A stretch of DNA of 64,000 nt from CAVTRI01 sp963737075 (GCA_963737075.1 CAVTRI010000002.1:2418001-2482000); one strand, 5' to 3'. Positions 32,389 to 41,536 are shown, numbered from the stretch's first letter. Program-made: numbers and translations. The notes: a model not told the origin generated them from the letters alone.

Positions 32389-33578
32389 TGGCGTCCAAGG
32401 GCATACGAGACCGGGTGGCGATCGTCGGGATGGGGTGCACCCCCTTCGGCGAGCATTGGGACAAGAGCGTCGATGACCTGCTCGTCGACGCCGCCACCGA
32501 TGCGGTCCGATCGGCCGGGGTCGGCTTGGCGGACATCGACGCGTTCTGGCTGGGAACGATGGGCTCGGGCGTCTCCGGGATGACCCTGTCGGCGCCGCTC
32601 AAGCTCGACTACAAGCCGGTGTCCCGCCTCGAAAACATGTGTGCCACGGGTTCGGAGGCGTTCCGCAATGCCTGTTACGCGGTGGCGGCCGGTGCGTACG
32701 ACACCGTCATGGCCATCGGAGTCGAAAAGCTCAAAGATTCGGGCTTCTCCGGGCTCGTCGTTTCTTCGGTCGCCAACGACGGCACCCACGCGCAGCTCAC
32801 GGCGCCCGCCATGTTCTCCCTGCTCGAGCCGGCATACGCCCAGAAGTACGGGGTGGACCGGGAGCAGATGAAGGAGGTCCTCACCCGCATCGCCTGGAAA
32901 AATCACAAGAACGGCGCCCTCAACTCCCGTGCCCAGTTCAAGAAGGAGGTGGCGAAGGAGACCATCTGTGCGTCCCCGCTCGTCGCCGGCAACCTCGGCA
33001 TCTTCGATTGCTCGGGCGTGTCCGACGGGTCCGCGGCAGCCGTCATCTGCCGCGTGGAGGACGCGCACAAGTACACCGACAACCCCTTATACGTGAAGGC
33101 GCTGTCGTTTGTCGCCGGGCCGGGTACGGGGCCCATCGATCCCAACTACGACTACACCACCTTCCATGAAGTGACCCGCTGCGCTGCCGACGCCTACGCC
33201 CAGGCCGGTATCGACGATCCCCGGGCGGCACTGGCGATGGCGGAGGTCCACGACTGCTTCACGCCTACGGAGCTGGTCCTCATGGAGGACCTGGGCTTCG
33301 CCGAGCGGGGTGCGGCGTGGAAGGAGGTCCTGGCTGGCACCTTCGACCTCGACGGAGACCTGGCCGTCAACCCCGACGGCGGTCTGAAGAGCTTCGGCCA
33401 CCCCATCGGGGCGAGCGGGCTGCGGATGCTGTTCGAGTGCTGGCTGCAGCTGCGGGGCGAAGCCGGGCCGCGCCTGATCAGCAACGGCAAGAAGCTGGCG
33501 CTGACCCACAACCTCGGCGGCGCTCCCGGCCGGGCGGTGAGTTTCGTCAGCGTCGTGGGCAGCGAACTGAGCGAGTAG
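32388..33578 (+). CDS. Thiolase (SCP-x / acetyl-CoA acetyltransferase type)
   Basis: A 396-residue protein with the nucleophilic Cys in RLENMCATGSEAFRNA, the second active-site block EVHDCFTPTELVLME, and the C-terminal GGLKSFGHPIGASG. These are the three thiolase signatures of the SCP-x-like class that cleaves or forms beta-ketoacyl-CoA, often with bulky or steroid-like acyl groups. The ATG at 32388 overlaps the upstream TGA. The acyl-CoA dehydrogenase follows after 5 bp, giving a beta-oxidation-like trio. Confidence 0.88.
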   Translation: MASKGIRDRVAIVGMGCTPFGEHWDKSVDDLLVDAATDAVRSAGVGLADIDAFWLGTMGSGVSGMTLSAPLKLDYKPVSRLENMCATGSEAFRNACYAVAAGAYDTVMAIGVEKLKDSGFSGLVVSSVANDGTHAQLTAPAMFSLLEPAYAQKYGVDREQMKEVLTRIAWKNHKNGALNSRAQFKKEVAKETICASPLVAGNLGIFDCSGVSDGSAAAVICRVEDAHKYTDNPLYVKALSFVAGPGTGPIDPNYDYTTFHEVTRCAADAYAQAGIDDPRAALAMAEVHDCFTPTELVLMEDLGFAERGAAWKEVLAGTFDLDGDLAVNPDGGLKSFGHPIGASGLRMLFECWLQLRGEAGPRLISNGKKLALTHNLGGAPGRAVSFVSVVGSELSE

Positions 33579-33583
33579 GGGTC

Positions 33584-35338
33584 GTGGATAGCGGCCGCCG
33601 CTACGACTCCGATCGGTACCGAGGCGCGGTCGGTCTTAACTGGTATACGTGCGATCCCACGCTGCAGTGGCTGATGCGGCGGCATCTCTCTGACGCAGGG
33701 CTTTCGTGGGCGGAGCCGCACCTGGCGCGAGTCGGGGCGCTCATCGGAGGACCGGTCGCGGAGCGGGCGGCCGAGACGGATCGCAACCCTCCCCGCCTGG
33801 AGCGCTATGACCATTGGGGGCACGACGTGAGCCGGGTGGTGCTGCCCGAGTCGTTCGCCGCCTCGCGGGCGGCGCTCGTCGACGACAACTTCGGATCACC
33901 CCGGTTCCAGGAGGAGGCCAGGAGAGCCGGCGCGGACCCCGCGCCGCTGTCGGCGGCGTGGTCTTACATGCTCGACCAGGCCGAGATCGGCATGACTTGT
34001 GCCCTCGGCACCGGTGGGGACATGGTGGTCCGCCTGGCCGAAGCGTTCGCTCCGGAGCCGGTGAAAGCGCGGGTGCGGGACATTTTCGGCGCCGGCGAGA
34101 TGTGCGGAGAAGCCGCACAGATGCTGACCGAACGGACTGGCGGCTCAGATCTGGGTGCGCTGGAGACCACTGCGGTGCCGGACGGGGACCGATGGCGCCT
34201 CAACGGGGTCAAGTGGTTCGTGTCCAACGCCGGCGCGTCGGCGTTCGTGGCGTTGGCCCGCCCCGCCGGGGCGCCAGACGGCGTGGCCGGGGTGCACGCG
34301 TTCCTGGTGTTGCGCGAGCGTCTCGACGGCGGGGCTAACGGGGTGCGCGTCCGCCGGCTCAAAGACAAGCTCGGCACCCGGGCCGTCCCCTCCGGCGAGG
34401 TCGAGCTTGTCGACGCGGAGGCCTGGCTGCTCGGGCCCGAGCCGCCTGGCGGCTCGCAACCTTCGGCTGCCCGAGAGGGTGGGGTGCGCAGCGGTGGCAG
34501 TGGGATGGCCCGCATGATGCAGCTGACCAACGGTGCCCGCCTGGGCATCGCCATGATGGGCCTGGGCTGCGCCCGCCGGGCCTTGGTCGAGGCGCTGTGT
34601 TACTGCCGCGCACGTGAAGCGTTCGGCGCCGCCCTCATCGACCAGCCGCTGGTACAACGCAAGCTGGCGGAGCTGATCGTCGACGTCGAAGCGGCGCAGG
34701 CCATGGTGTTCGACGGATATCTCGGCCCGAGGCTCCGCATCGGCGCACCGTTGATCAAGTTGCGGGCGTCCCGCTTGGGGATCACGGCGGCGTCGGACGC
34801 CCTGGAACTGCACGGTGGCAACGGGTACATCGAGGACTGGCCAGTGGCCCGCATACTTCGCGACGCCCAGGTCAACCCGGTATGGGAAGGGCCGGACAAC
34901 ATCTTGTGCCTCGACGTCCGCCGAGGCATCGGCAAGGAGCAAGCGGACGAGCCGTTGCTGGGCCGCATCCGCGCCGCCCTCGAATCGGCGCCGCCCGACG
35001 ACCAGGCAACGCTCGAGTTGGTGTCTGCAACCGTCGAAAACCTCGCAGCAACGATCGAGCGCTGGAAGCAGCTGGAAGGGCCGGTTGCCGAAGCTCGCCT
35101 GTTCTCGCTGGCTCAATACATGGCGGACGTGTACGCGGCCGCGCTCCTGCTCGAACAGTCGGGGCAAGACCGAAGGCTCGACGCGCCGGCTGCCGGCCGC
35201 AAGGCGCTGGTGGCGCGCCTGTACGCGAAGGCGCATCTGGCTCCGGCCGGTCCGCAACGAGAGATCGACGGCCCCGCCGAGGATCTTGAGCAGTTCAAGC
35301 TGCTCTCTGACGGCGCCCTTGTCGATCAGCGGAAGTAA
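33584..35338 (+). CDS. Acyl-CoA dehydrogenase (AidB-like)
   Basis: A 584-residue flavoprotein with a long N-terminal domain (WYTCDPTLQWLMRRH) as in AidB-type dehydrogenases. The core has the FAD/acyl-binding MCGEAAQMLTERTGGSDLGA, WRLNGVKWFVSN, GARLGIAMMGLG and ELHGGNGYIEDWPVARILRD with NPVWEGPDN. It would oxidise an acyl-CoA to the 2-enoyl-CoA, or another flavin reaction. The GTG at 33584 is chosen; upstream sequence belongs to the thiolase. It ends at a two-arm hairpin region shared with the convergent M20 gene. Confidence 0.85.
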   Translation: MDSGRRYDSDRYRGAVGLNWYTCDPTLQWLMRRHLSDAGLSWAEPHLARVGALIGGPVAERAAETDRNPPRLERYDHWGHDVSRVVLPESFAASRAALVDDNFGSPRFQEEARRAGADPAPLSAAWSYMLDQAEIGMTCALGTGGDMVVRLAEAFAPEPVKARVRDIFGAGEMCGEAAQMLTERTGGSDLGALETTAVPDGDRWRLNGVKWFVSNAGASAFVALARPAGAPDGVAGVHAFLVLRERLDGGANGVRVRRLKDKLGTRAVPSGEVELVDAEAWLLGPEPPGGSQPSAAREGGVRSGGSGMARMMQLTNGARLGIAMMGLGCARRALVEALCYCRAREAFGAALIDQPLVQRKLAELIVDVEAAQAMVFDGYLGPRLRIGAPLIKLRASRLGITAASDALELHGGNGYIEDWPVARILRDAQVNPVWEGPDNILCLDVRRGIGKEQADEPLLGRIRAALESAPPDDQATLELVSATVENLAATIERWKQLEGPVAEARLFSLAQYMADVYAAALLLEQSGQDRRLDAPAAGRKALVARLYAKAHLAPAGPQREIDGPAEDLEQFKLLSDGALVDQRK

Positions 35339-35463
35339 AACACGGGTCCGTTTTCTTCCTCGGGTCCCCTCGTGTCTTTCTCGGTCCGTCCTTCCACGTC
35401 CGATGTGGGCGGAAGGACCGGGAAGCTGTCAACGATCCCATGAAAGAAAAGGGACCCGGTTTT
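35337..35463. terminator. Nested inverted repeats between convergent genes, probable bidirectional terminator
   Basis: The arms 35337-35357 (ending CGTTTTCTT) and 35444-35463 (starting AAGAAAAGGG) are about 20 bp and complementary apart from one mismatch and one bulge. A T-rich stretch (TTTTCTT) sits in each orientation. Inside lies a second inverted pair, CGGTCC..CCTTCC and GGAAGGACCG at 35411-35420. Position between two convergent stops fits a two-way terminator. Confidence 0.6.
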
Positions 35464-35494
35464 CCGGCTGCAGTCCGGCACCCGGAAGCCGGGG

Positions 35495-36700
35495 TCAGCG
35501 GAAGTAAGGGCTGAGGGCAACCGCGGCATGCATGGCGATACCGGCGGCCATGGGCTGCTCGTCGATGATCATCCGGTTGGAGTGGTTGGGAGCCGGATGT
35601 GCCTCGCCCGGCGGCCGCATGCCCAGGAATACCATCGATCCTGGCACCTGCTGCAGCACGAACGACCAGTCCTCGGCGCCCATCACCGGTGTCGGCATGC
35701 GCAGTACCCGGTTCGGTCCCAGCAACCCCCCGGCGACGCCGAGGACGTGGTCGACCGCGCCTTCGTCATTGACGGTGACCGGGTAACCGATCTGGGCGGG
35801 TGAGAGCTCGGCGCGGCACAGGTGTGCGGCGGCCACATGTTCGGCGACTCGGGCCAGGCCGTCGAGCACCAGCGCACGGGACTTGTCGGACACCGCTCGA
35901 AGGGTGAGCTGCAACACTGCGGTCTCGGGGATGACGTTATTGGTCGTTCCCGCATTGATGCTGGCGACGGACACCACGGCAGGGTCGAACGCGGGCACCC
36001 GCCTGGTGACCATAGCCTGGACTGCGGTCACGATCTCGCACGCCACCGGCACCGGGTCAACCGCGTCATGGGGCATGGACGCGTGCCCGCCCTTACCGGT
36101 GACCACAATCCGATAGGCGTCGGCCGAGGCCAGCATCGCCCCTGCCCGACTGGCGATCAGCCCCGCCGGCAAGGTCGGTGTCACATGGATGGCGAACGCC
36201 CGGTCGAACGGGCCGAACCGCTCGAGAAGCCCCTCATCCAGCATAACTTTCGCCCCGCCTTGCCCTTCCTCACCTGGCTGGAACATGAATACGACGCGTC
36301 CCTCCAGCTTCCCTCTGCGGGTTGCCAGCAGCCGGGCTGCACTGGCGAGCATGGCCGTGTGGGCGTCATGGCCGCAGGCGTGCATCACGCCCTCGACGGT
36401 CGAAGCGAACTCGAGGCCGGTGTCCTCGTGCATCGGCAGGGCGTCCATATCGGCGCGCAGGAGGGTTGTCGGGCCGGGTTGGTCTCCTTCCAGCACGGCT
36501 ACGACCGATGTCGTGTCGGAGCCGGTGGAGGTGGCGAGGCCGAGTCCATCGAGCGCCTCCAGCACCGATGCCTGCGTTCTGGGAAGATCCAGGCCGAGCT
36601 CCGGGTGGGCGTGAATATCTCGGCGCATCGCCACTGTCTGTTCGAGGAGCGCCTCCGCGTCGGCGACCAGTGACGAGTCGACCTTGAGGGCTTTGTCCAT
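35495..36700 (-). CDS. M20-family amidohydrolase/peptidase
   Basis: A 401-residue metallohydrolase with IHAHPELGLDLPRT, the metal-binding block LLRADMDALPMHEDTGL, GVMHACGHDAHTAML, FMFQPGEEGQGG and PTPVMGAEDWSFVLQ. This is the amidohydrolase branch (hippurate / N-acyl amino acid / IAA-amide hydrolases). A dimerisation domain (VTGKGGHASMPHDAVDP) is present. The ATG at 36700 is only 22 bp from the divergent MFS gene start, so the two share a control region. Cytoplasmic; the exact amide substrate is unknown. Confidence 0.9.
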   Translation of the reverse strand: MDKALKVDSSLVADAEALLEQTVAMRRDIHAHPELGLDLPRTQASVLEALDGLGLATSTGSDTTSVVAVLEGDQPGPTTLLRADMDALPMHEDTGLEFASTVEGVMHACGHDAHTAMLASAARLLATRRGKLEGRVVFMFQPGEEGQGGAKVMLDEGLLERFGPFDRAFAIHVTPTLPAGLIASRAGAMLASADAYRIVVTGKGGHASMPHDAVDPVPVACEIVTAVQAMVTRRVPAFDPAVVSVASINAGTTNNVIPETAVLQLTLRAVSDKSRALVLDGLARVAEHVAAAHLCRAELSPAQIGYPVTVNDEGAVDHVLGVAGGLLGPNRVLRMPTPVMGAEDWSFVLQQVPGSMVFLGMRPPGEAHPAPNHSNRMIIDEQPMAAGIAMHAAVALSPYFR

Positions 36701-36722
36701 GACCGCACCGTAACATCGACCT

Positions 36723-38279
36723 GTGCAGACGGTCACTGAAACGGCACCGCCCTCGCTCCACCGGGGGAAGTGGTGGCCGCTGGTAGCGGTGGCGCTCGCC
36801 ATTTTCATGCTGTTGATCGACATCTCCGTCGTCAACGTCGCCCTGCCAACCATCCAGTCGCAGCTGCACGCCACCTTCTCCGAACTGCAGTGGGTGGTGA
36901 ACGCCTACGCCCTCACGCTGGCCGCCTTCCAGCTCACGTCCGGCTCGCTGGGCGACCGCCTGGGCCGGCGGACCCTCTTCGTCACCGGGGTCGCCTGGTT
37001 CGCCGCCGCTTCCCTCGGCTGCGGGCTGGCGCCCAACGCGGCCGCGCTCGACTGGCTGCGAGCGCTGCAGGGGATCGGTGGGGCGATGATGTACGCCAAC
37101 AGCCTGGCCCTCATCAGCGACAACTACGAGGGCCGGGACCGGGCGACCGCGTTCGCGGTGTGGGGCGCGGCGACGGGGGCGTCGGTCGCGATAGGGCCGA
37201 TCATCGGCGGGGTGCTCACGACCGAGCTCAGCTGGCGCTGGATTTTCTTCGTCAACCTGCCCCTCGCCGCGATCGCCGCCACCATTGCCATCACCCGGGT
37301 GCGGGCGCACCGCCCCGACGTCCGGCGCAAGATCGACTGGGTGGGCCTGGTCACCTTCTCTGCCGCGCTGGTGCTGCTCGTCTACGCATTAGTGGACGGC
37401 AACAGCGCCGGATGGACCAGCGCCGAGATCCTGGGCTTGTTGGCGGGCGCGGCCGTGCTGCTCGTCGTCTTTTGCGTGGTCGAGCTCCGGGTGCACCAAC
37501 CCATGCTGGAGCTGCGGCTGTTTCGCCGGGCCGGCTTTTGCGGCACACAAATCGGCAACTTCGCGATCTCGGCGTCGCTCTACGCCCTGTTCCTGTACCT
37601 GACCTTGTACCTGCAGGACGTGCTGCACTTCTCACCGCTCGGCGCCGGCCTGCGGCTGCTCGCCCTCTCGGTTGCCTCCTTCGTGGCCGCGCCCGTCGCG
37701 GGCAAGCTCACCGACCGGGTGCCGTTCAGGTACCTGGTGTCGGTCGCGCTCATGCTGGTCGGCATCGGTCTGCTGTTGATGCACGGGGTGACCGACACGT
37801 CGGCGTGGACGGCGCTCCTGGCGGGGTTCATCGTTGCCGGCATCGGTAGCGGGGCGGTCAACCCACCGCTCGGCTCGCTCGCGGTCGGCGTGGTGCCCAG
37901 GGAGGCGGCCGGTATGGGTTCGGGTATCAGCATCACGTTTCGCCAGGTGGGCATCGCCACTGGCATTGCGGCCATGGGGGCCGTCTTTCAGCGTCGGGTG
38001 ACCGACGTGCTGTCGCACCAGCTGGGCCCGGCGGCAGGCGGCCATACGGCCCAGCTGGGCGCAGCCGTCTCCTCAGGCGGGATCAGCCAGGCGCTCGGGA
38101 AAGTGCCGGCCGCGGCGCGGACACAGGTGGCCCACGCCGCAGGTGTGGCATTCGTTTCCGGCCTCAACCTGCTGATCTGGATCGCGGCCGGGGTGGCGTT
38201 TGTAGGTGCCGCGGCGGCGATGGTGCTGATCCGCCAGCGAGACGTGATCTCAGGCCAGGGCCCTCCCGTCGCCAAGTGA
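36723..38279 (+). CDS. MFS transporter, DHA2 (14-helix) drug-exporter type
   Basis: A 518-residue protein with about 14 membrane helices. It shows the DHA2 signatures LLIDISVVNVALPTIQ in helix 1, LGDRLGRRTLF (motif A) and GAATGASVAIGPIIGG (motif C, antiporter). It probably exports hydrophobic or amphiphilic compounds in exchange for protons. GTG start. It shares the 22-bp divergent gap with the M20 hydrolase gene. Confidence 0.9.
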   Translation: MQTVTETAPPSLHRGKWWPLVAVALAIFMLLIDISVVNVALPTIQSQLHATFSELQWVVNAYALTLAAFQLTSGSLGDRLGRRTLFVTGVAWFAAASLGCGLAPNAAALDWLRALQGIGGAMMYANSLALISDNYEGRDRATAFAVWGAATGASVAIGPIIGGVLTTELSWRWIFFVNLPLAAIAATIAITRVRAHRPDVRRKIDWVGLVTFSAALVLLVYALVDGNSAGWTSAEILGLLAGAAVLLVVFCVVELRVHQPMLELRLFRRAGFCGTQIGNFAISASLYALFLYLTLYLQDVLHFSPLGAGLRLLALSVASFVAAPVAGKLTDRVPFRYLVSVALMLVGIGLLLMHGVTDTSAWTALLAGFIVAGIGSGAVNPPLGSLAVGVVPREAAGMGSGISITFRQVGIATGIAAMGAVFQRRVTDVLSHQLGPAAGGHTAQLGAAVSSGGISQALGKVPAAARTQVAHAAGVAFVSGLNLLIWIAAGVAFVGAAAAMVLIRQRDVISGQGPPVAK

Positions 38280-38470
38280 GCGAACAGAGTCTTGTCGAGA
38301 GCGCCGCTTCAGGCGAGGAGATCATCATCGGTAAAGCCGGTCACCGCATGGCTCGCCTCGTCCCTTGCGTCGAGCCACGGCGGCCGCGCCCGCCCGGGTG
38401 CGTTAAAGGGCAAGATTCTGGATCGCCGAAGACTGGGACGAGACCTCAGTCGTGCGTCTCGGTGGTGCCT
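38276..38470 (+). pseudogene. Degenerate Phd/YefM-type antitoxin remnant
   Basis: The frame gives LVESAASGEEIIIGKAGHRM and then ARLVPC, the core of Phd-family antitoxins, but the N-terminal first strand is gone and the start overlaps the MFS stop. After about 38408 the frame changes: another frame gives WIAEDWDETS, the usual Phd C-terminal end (WIADDFD type). At least one frameshift is therefore present, and no toxin gene follows because dxs ends at 38471. It is a decayed toxin-antitoxin remnant. Confidence 0.7.
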
Positions 38471-40354
38471 TTAGAGCTCGTCTTTGTGTGGAAGGGCCTT
38501 CGCCGTGGCGGCGGCGATGCCCGGCCCGTCCAGTCCCAGCTGGGAGAGGATCAGCTCCGGACTGCCGTGGGCGATGTACGCGGTCGGGATGCCGAGGACC
38601 AACACCGGCGGGCTCACGCGGGTCTCGCGCAGGTCCGCGATGGCGTCGGCGATCGCTGATCCGGCCCCGCCCACGCGAAGGCCGTCCTCGACGGTGACGA
38701 TGAGCCCGTGCCGGCCAGCGTCCGTGATCATGTGTGGGTCGAGAGGGCGGACGACGCGCACGTCCCACACCGTTGCCTCGATGCCGTCCGCGGCGAGGAT
38801 CTTGGCGGCTTCCTCGGCTCGCTCCACCATCCGGCCGACCGCGAGGATGCAGACCGTTCCGTCGCCGCGGCGCACGAGGCGGCCGGCGAGTCCGGACCCG
38901 ACCTGGTCGGTGGGTACCTGGCGGGCCTTGCCGGACGGGTAGCGGATGGACGACGGGCCCGAGAGCTCGAGAGCGGTGTCGAGCATCACCTTGAGCTCCT
39001 GCCCGGACGACGGGGCGAAGACCGCCATCCCGGGGACGCGGAGGCACAACGCCAGGTCGAGCACGCCGTGGTGGCTCGGGCCGTTGTCGCCGGTGATCCC
39101 CGCCCGGTCGAGAGCGAATACCACCGGGAGGCCGTGCAGGCCGACGTCAAGGTTGGCCTGGTCGAACCCGCGGGTGAAAAACGTCGAGTAAATCGCCACC
39201 ACTGGGCGCAGCCCGCCCATGGCCATACCGGCAGCGGACGTCACGGCCGTCTGCTCGGCGATACCCACGTCGAAGAACCGGTCTGGCCAGCGCTCGGCGA
39301 ACGGCAGCAGCCCGGTCGGGCCGGCCATGGCCGCGGTGATGGCGACCACGTTGTCCCGGCGTTCGCCGATGTCCAGCATCGCCTCGTTGAACGCTTGTGT
39401 GTAGCCCTTCAGCGCCCGCGACGCCTCGGTCGGGTCGGTGGCGGAGTCGAACACCGGGGCGTCATGCAGGCACTTTTCGTCGTCCGCCTCGGCCGGCCCA
39501 TACCCCCGACCCTTCTGGGTGAGCACGTGGAGCACGATCGGTCCGTCGTACTCCGCGGCCTGGCGCAACGCAGCCTCCATGCCGGGGATATCGTGTCCGT
39601 CGATCGGTCCCACGTAACGCACACCCAGCGTCTCAAAGAACACTGGCGGCTCGACGACTTCCCGCACCGCGGCCTGCAACGCCTGCACGCCGCTGTAGGC
39701 CAGGTTGCCCACCCCCGGCAGCTCCCGGATGGCGTCCCCGACGCGGGAGCGCACCGAGCGCAGGCCCGGATGCAGGCGAAGTTTGGTCAGACTCTCCGAC
39801 AGGCGCGACACCGTAGGGGCGTACGAGCGGCCGTTGTCGTTGAGCACCACGACCACCCGGCTGCCGCTGTGGCCCAGGTTGTTGAGCCCCTCGAACGCCA
39901 TGCCCCCAGTCATGGAGCCGTCGCCGATGACCGCCACGACCCGACGCTCCGGCGAGCTGCTGCGGGCGACCGCGGCGGCCATGCCGTGCGCGTAGCTGAG
40001 AATCGTCGAGGCGTGGCTGTTTTCCACCCAGTCGTGGACGGACTCTGCCCGGGACGGATAGCCGGACAGGCCGCCGGCCTGGCGGAGTGTCGGAAACAGC
40101 TCCCGCCGTCCCGTGACGATCTTGTGCACGTATGCCTGGTGGCCCGTGTCCCACAGCAGGATGTCCCGGGGGGAGCTGAACACCCGGTGCAGCGCAAGGG
40201 TCAGCTCCACGGCGCCCAGGTTGGACCCGAGATGCCCGCCGGTGACCGACACCGCCTGGACGATGAACGCCCGGATCTCCTCCGAAAGGGCAGCCAGATC
40301 GTCGTAGGAGAGGCGACGGAGATCGGTCGGGGAGTTGATCGACTCCAGAAGCAT
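38471..40354 (-). CDS. dxs: 1-deoxy-D-xylulose-5-phosphate synthase
   Basis: A 627-residue thiamine-diphosphate enzyme with GGHLGSNLGAVELTLALH, the ThDP-binding GDGSMTGGMAFEGLNN, GYGPAEADDEKCLHDAP and DVGIAEQTAVTSAAGMA. It condenses pyruvate and glyceraldehyde-3-phosphate, the first step of the MEP isoprenoid pathway. Length is normal. It is divergent from crtYc with 40 bp between, placing isoprenoid supply beside the carotenoid genes. Confidence 0.95.
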   Translation of the reverse strand: MLLESINSPTDLRRLSYDDLAALSEEIRAFIVQAVSVTGGHLGSNLGAVELTLALHRVFSSPRDILLWDTGHQAYVHKIVTGRRELFPTLRQAGGLSGYPSRAESVHDWVENSHASTILSYAHGMAAAVARSSSPERRVVAVIGDGSMTGGMAFEGLNNLGHSGSRVVVVLNDNGRSYAPTVSRLSESLTKLRLHPGLRSVRSRVGDAIRELPGVGNLAYSGVQALQAAVREVVEPPVFFETLGVRYVGPIDGHDIPGMEAALRQAAEYDGPIVLHVLTQKGRGYGPAEADDEKCLHDAPVFDSATDPTEASRALKGYTQAFNEAMLDIGERRDNVVAITAAMAGPTGLLPFAERWPDRFFDVGIAEQTAVTSAAGMAMGGLRPVVAIYSTFFTRGFDQANLDVGLHGLPVVFALDRAGITGDNGPSHHGVLDLALCLRVPGMAVFAPSSGQELKVMLDTALELSGPSSIRYPSGKARQVPTDQVGSGLAGRLVRRGDGTVCILAVGRMVERAEEAAKILAADGIEATVWDVRVVRPLDPHMITDAGRHGLIVTVEDGLRVGGAGSAIADAIADLRETRVSPPVLVLGIPTAYIAHGSPELILSQLGLDGPGIAAATAKALPHKDEL

Positions 40355-40394
40355 TGTCCAACGCTAGCGCCCGCCGCGAGCTAGACCAGGACAG

Positions 40395-40724
40395 GTGGAC
40401 CGCGGCCAGTACCTGTGGCTCATGGCCGCCTGCTTCGTGCTCACGGTCCCGCTCGAGGTGGTGCTGGGAGCGCGGGTCTGGCGCCAGCCGCTGCGGCTGT
40501 TGCGGTCGGTGGTGCCCGTGGCGGCGGTGTTCTCGTTGTGGGACGTGGGCGCCATCGCTCACCACCAGTGGTCCTTCGCCCGCCAGTACGTGACCGGGTG
40601 GCGGCTACCGGGGCGCCTGCCGGTGGAAGAGGTGGTGTTCTTCCTGGTCATTCCCATCTGTGCCCTGCTCACCTTCGAGGTCGTCTCGCGAGCGCTCTCG
40701 CCGAGGGCTCGGGCCGGCTGGTAG
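40395..40724 (+). CDS. crtYc: Lycopene cyclase domain protein, CrtYc-like subunit
   Basis: A 109-residue protein with three membrane helices and the conserved LPVEEVVFFLVIPICALL (PxEE motif) of lycopene cyclase domains. Actinobacteria use two such small subunits, CrtYc and CrtYd, as a heterodimer that cyclises the ends of lycopene. GTG start at 40395. The second subunit begins 5 bp after this stop. Confidence 0.85.
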   Translation: MDRGQYLWLMAACFVLTVPLEVVLGARVWRQPLRLLRSVVPVAAVFSLWDVGAIAHHQWSFARQYVTGWRLPGRLPVEEVVFFLVIPICALLTFEVVSRALSPRARAGW

Positions 40725-40729
40725 GCGGC

Positions 40730-41104
40730 GTGTACACGCTGTGGGCGCTGGTGGCCGTGGCGGCGGTGGTGGCGGCGGAAGCGCTTTGGCTGCGGACGGG
40801 ATTGTTCAGGCGGCCCGCGTACTGGGTGACCCTGGCGGTGGTGTGGGCGTTCCAAATCCCCGTGGACGGCTGGTTGACGAAACTTTCGGCGCCCATCGTG
40901 GTGTACAACCGCCACGAATTTTCCGGCGTTCGGTTCCCTTGGGACATTCCGCTGGAGGACTTCGCGTATGGGTTCGCCCTGGTGACCGCGGTGCTCCTGC
41001 TGTGGGTGCGGCAGGGGCAAGAGCGGCGTGGCGGGCGTGGCCCCCACGAGCGGGGTGCCAGGGCCCGAGCGGCCCCGGCGGCGAAGCCGCCGCGAGTGGG
41101 GTGA
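40730..41104 (+). CDS. crtYd: Lycopene cyclase domain protein, CrtYd-like subunit
   Basis: A 124-residue protein with three membrane helices and the matching motif FPWDIPLEDFAYGFALVTA (PxED form). The GTG at 40730 follows the crtYc stop, so the pair is an operon. The tail after about residue 95 (GGRGPHERGARARAAPAAK) is Arg/Ala-rich and is encoded by GC-rich repeat DNA that continues into the intergenic region, so the true C-terminus may have been extended by repeat insertion. Confidence 0.82.
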   Translation: MYTLWALVAVAAVVAAEALWLRTGLFRRPAYWVTLAVVWAFQIPVDGWLTKLSAPIVVYNRHEFSGVRFPWDIPLEDFAYGFALVTAVLLLWVRQGQERRGGRGPHERGARARAAPAAKPPRVG

Positions 41105-41536
41105 TGCACCCGAGCGGCCCGGCTTCGAGGCCGCCGTGAGCGGGCTGCCAGGGCCCCTGCCGCGCCCCACGTTCTTTGTGGGGCGCTGAATCGCGCCATC
41201 TGCCGGGTTTGGCGCGTTCAGGCGTCACGCGGCTCGCGCGAGATCGCGCCAAACGCCGGGTCTCGGCGCGCCCAGTCGTCAGCCCGCTCGCGCTGGGTGC
41301 GATCAAGCATCGAATATGACACCCTGCCGCGCCCCACGTTCTTTGCGGGGCGATGAATCGCGCCATCTGCCGGGTTTGGCGCGTTTGGGCCTAGGCAGCC
41401 CGGTCCCGCCGCGGGCGGAGTGATGGTGCCCGGGGCGCTGAATCGCGCCATCTGCCGGGGTTTGGCGCGTTCGGGCCGTAGGCGGATCGTTCCGCCGCGG
41501 GCGGAGTGATGGTGCCCAGAGCGCTACGGTCGACCC
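41105..41536. repeat. Intergenic repeat region: three copies of a palindrome-bearing repeat
   Basis: No gene is seen. Copies of one unit lie at 41159-41223, 41327-41392 and 41430-41480; the shared core includes GAATCGCGCCATCTGCCGGG and TTTGGCGCG, whose CGCGCCA and TGGCGCG can pair. The first two copies also share the leader CCGCGCCCCACGTTCTTTG. Copies two and three are each followed by CCGCCGCGGGCGGAGTGATG, giving a period of about 85 bp. The region separates crtYd from crtZ. Confidence 0.9.
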
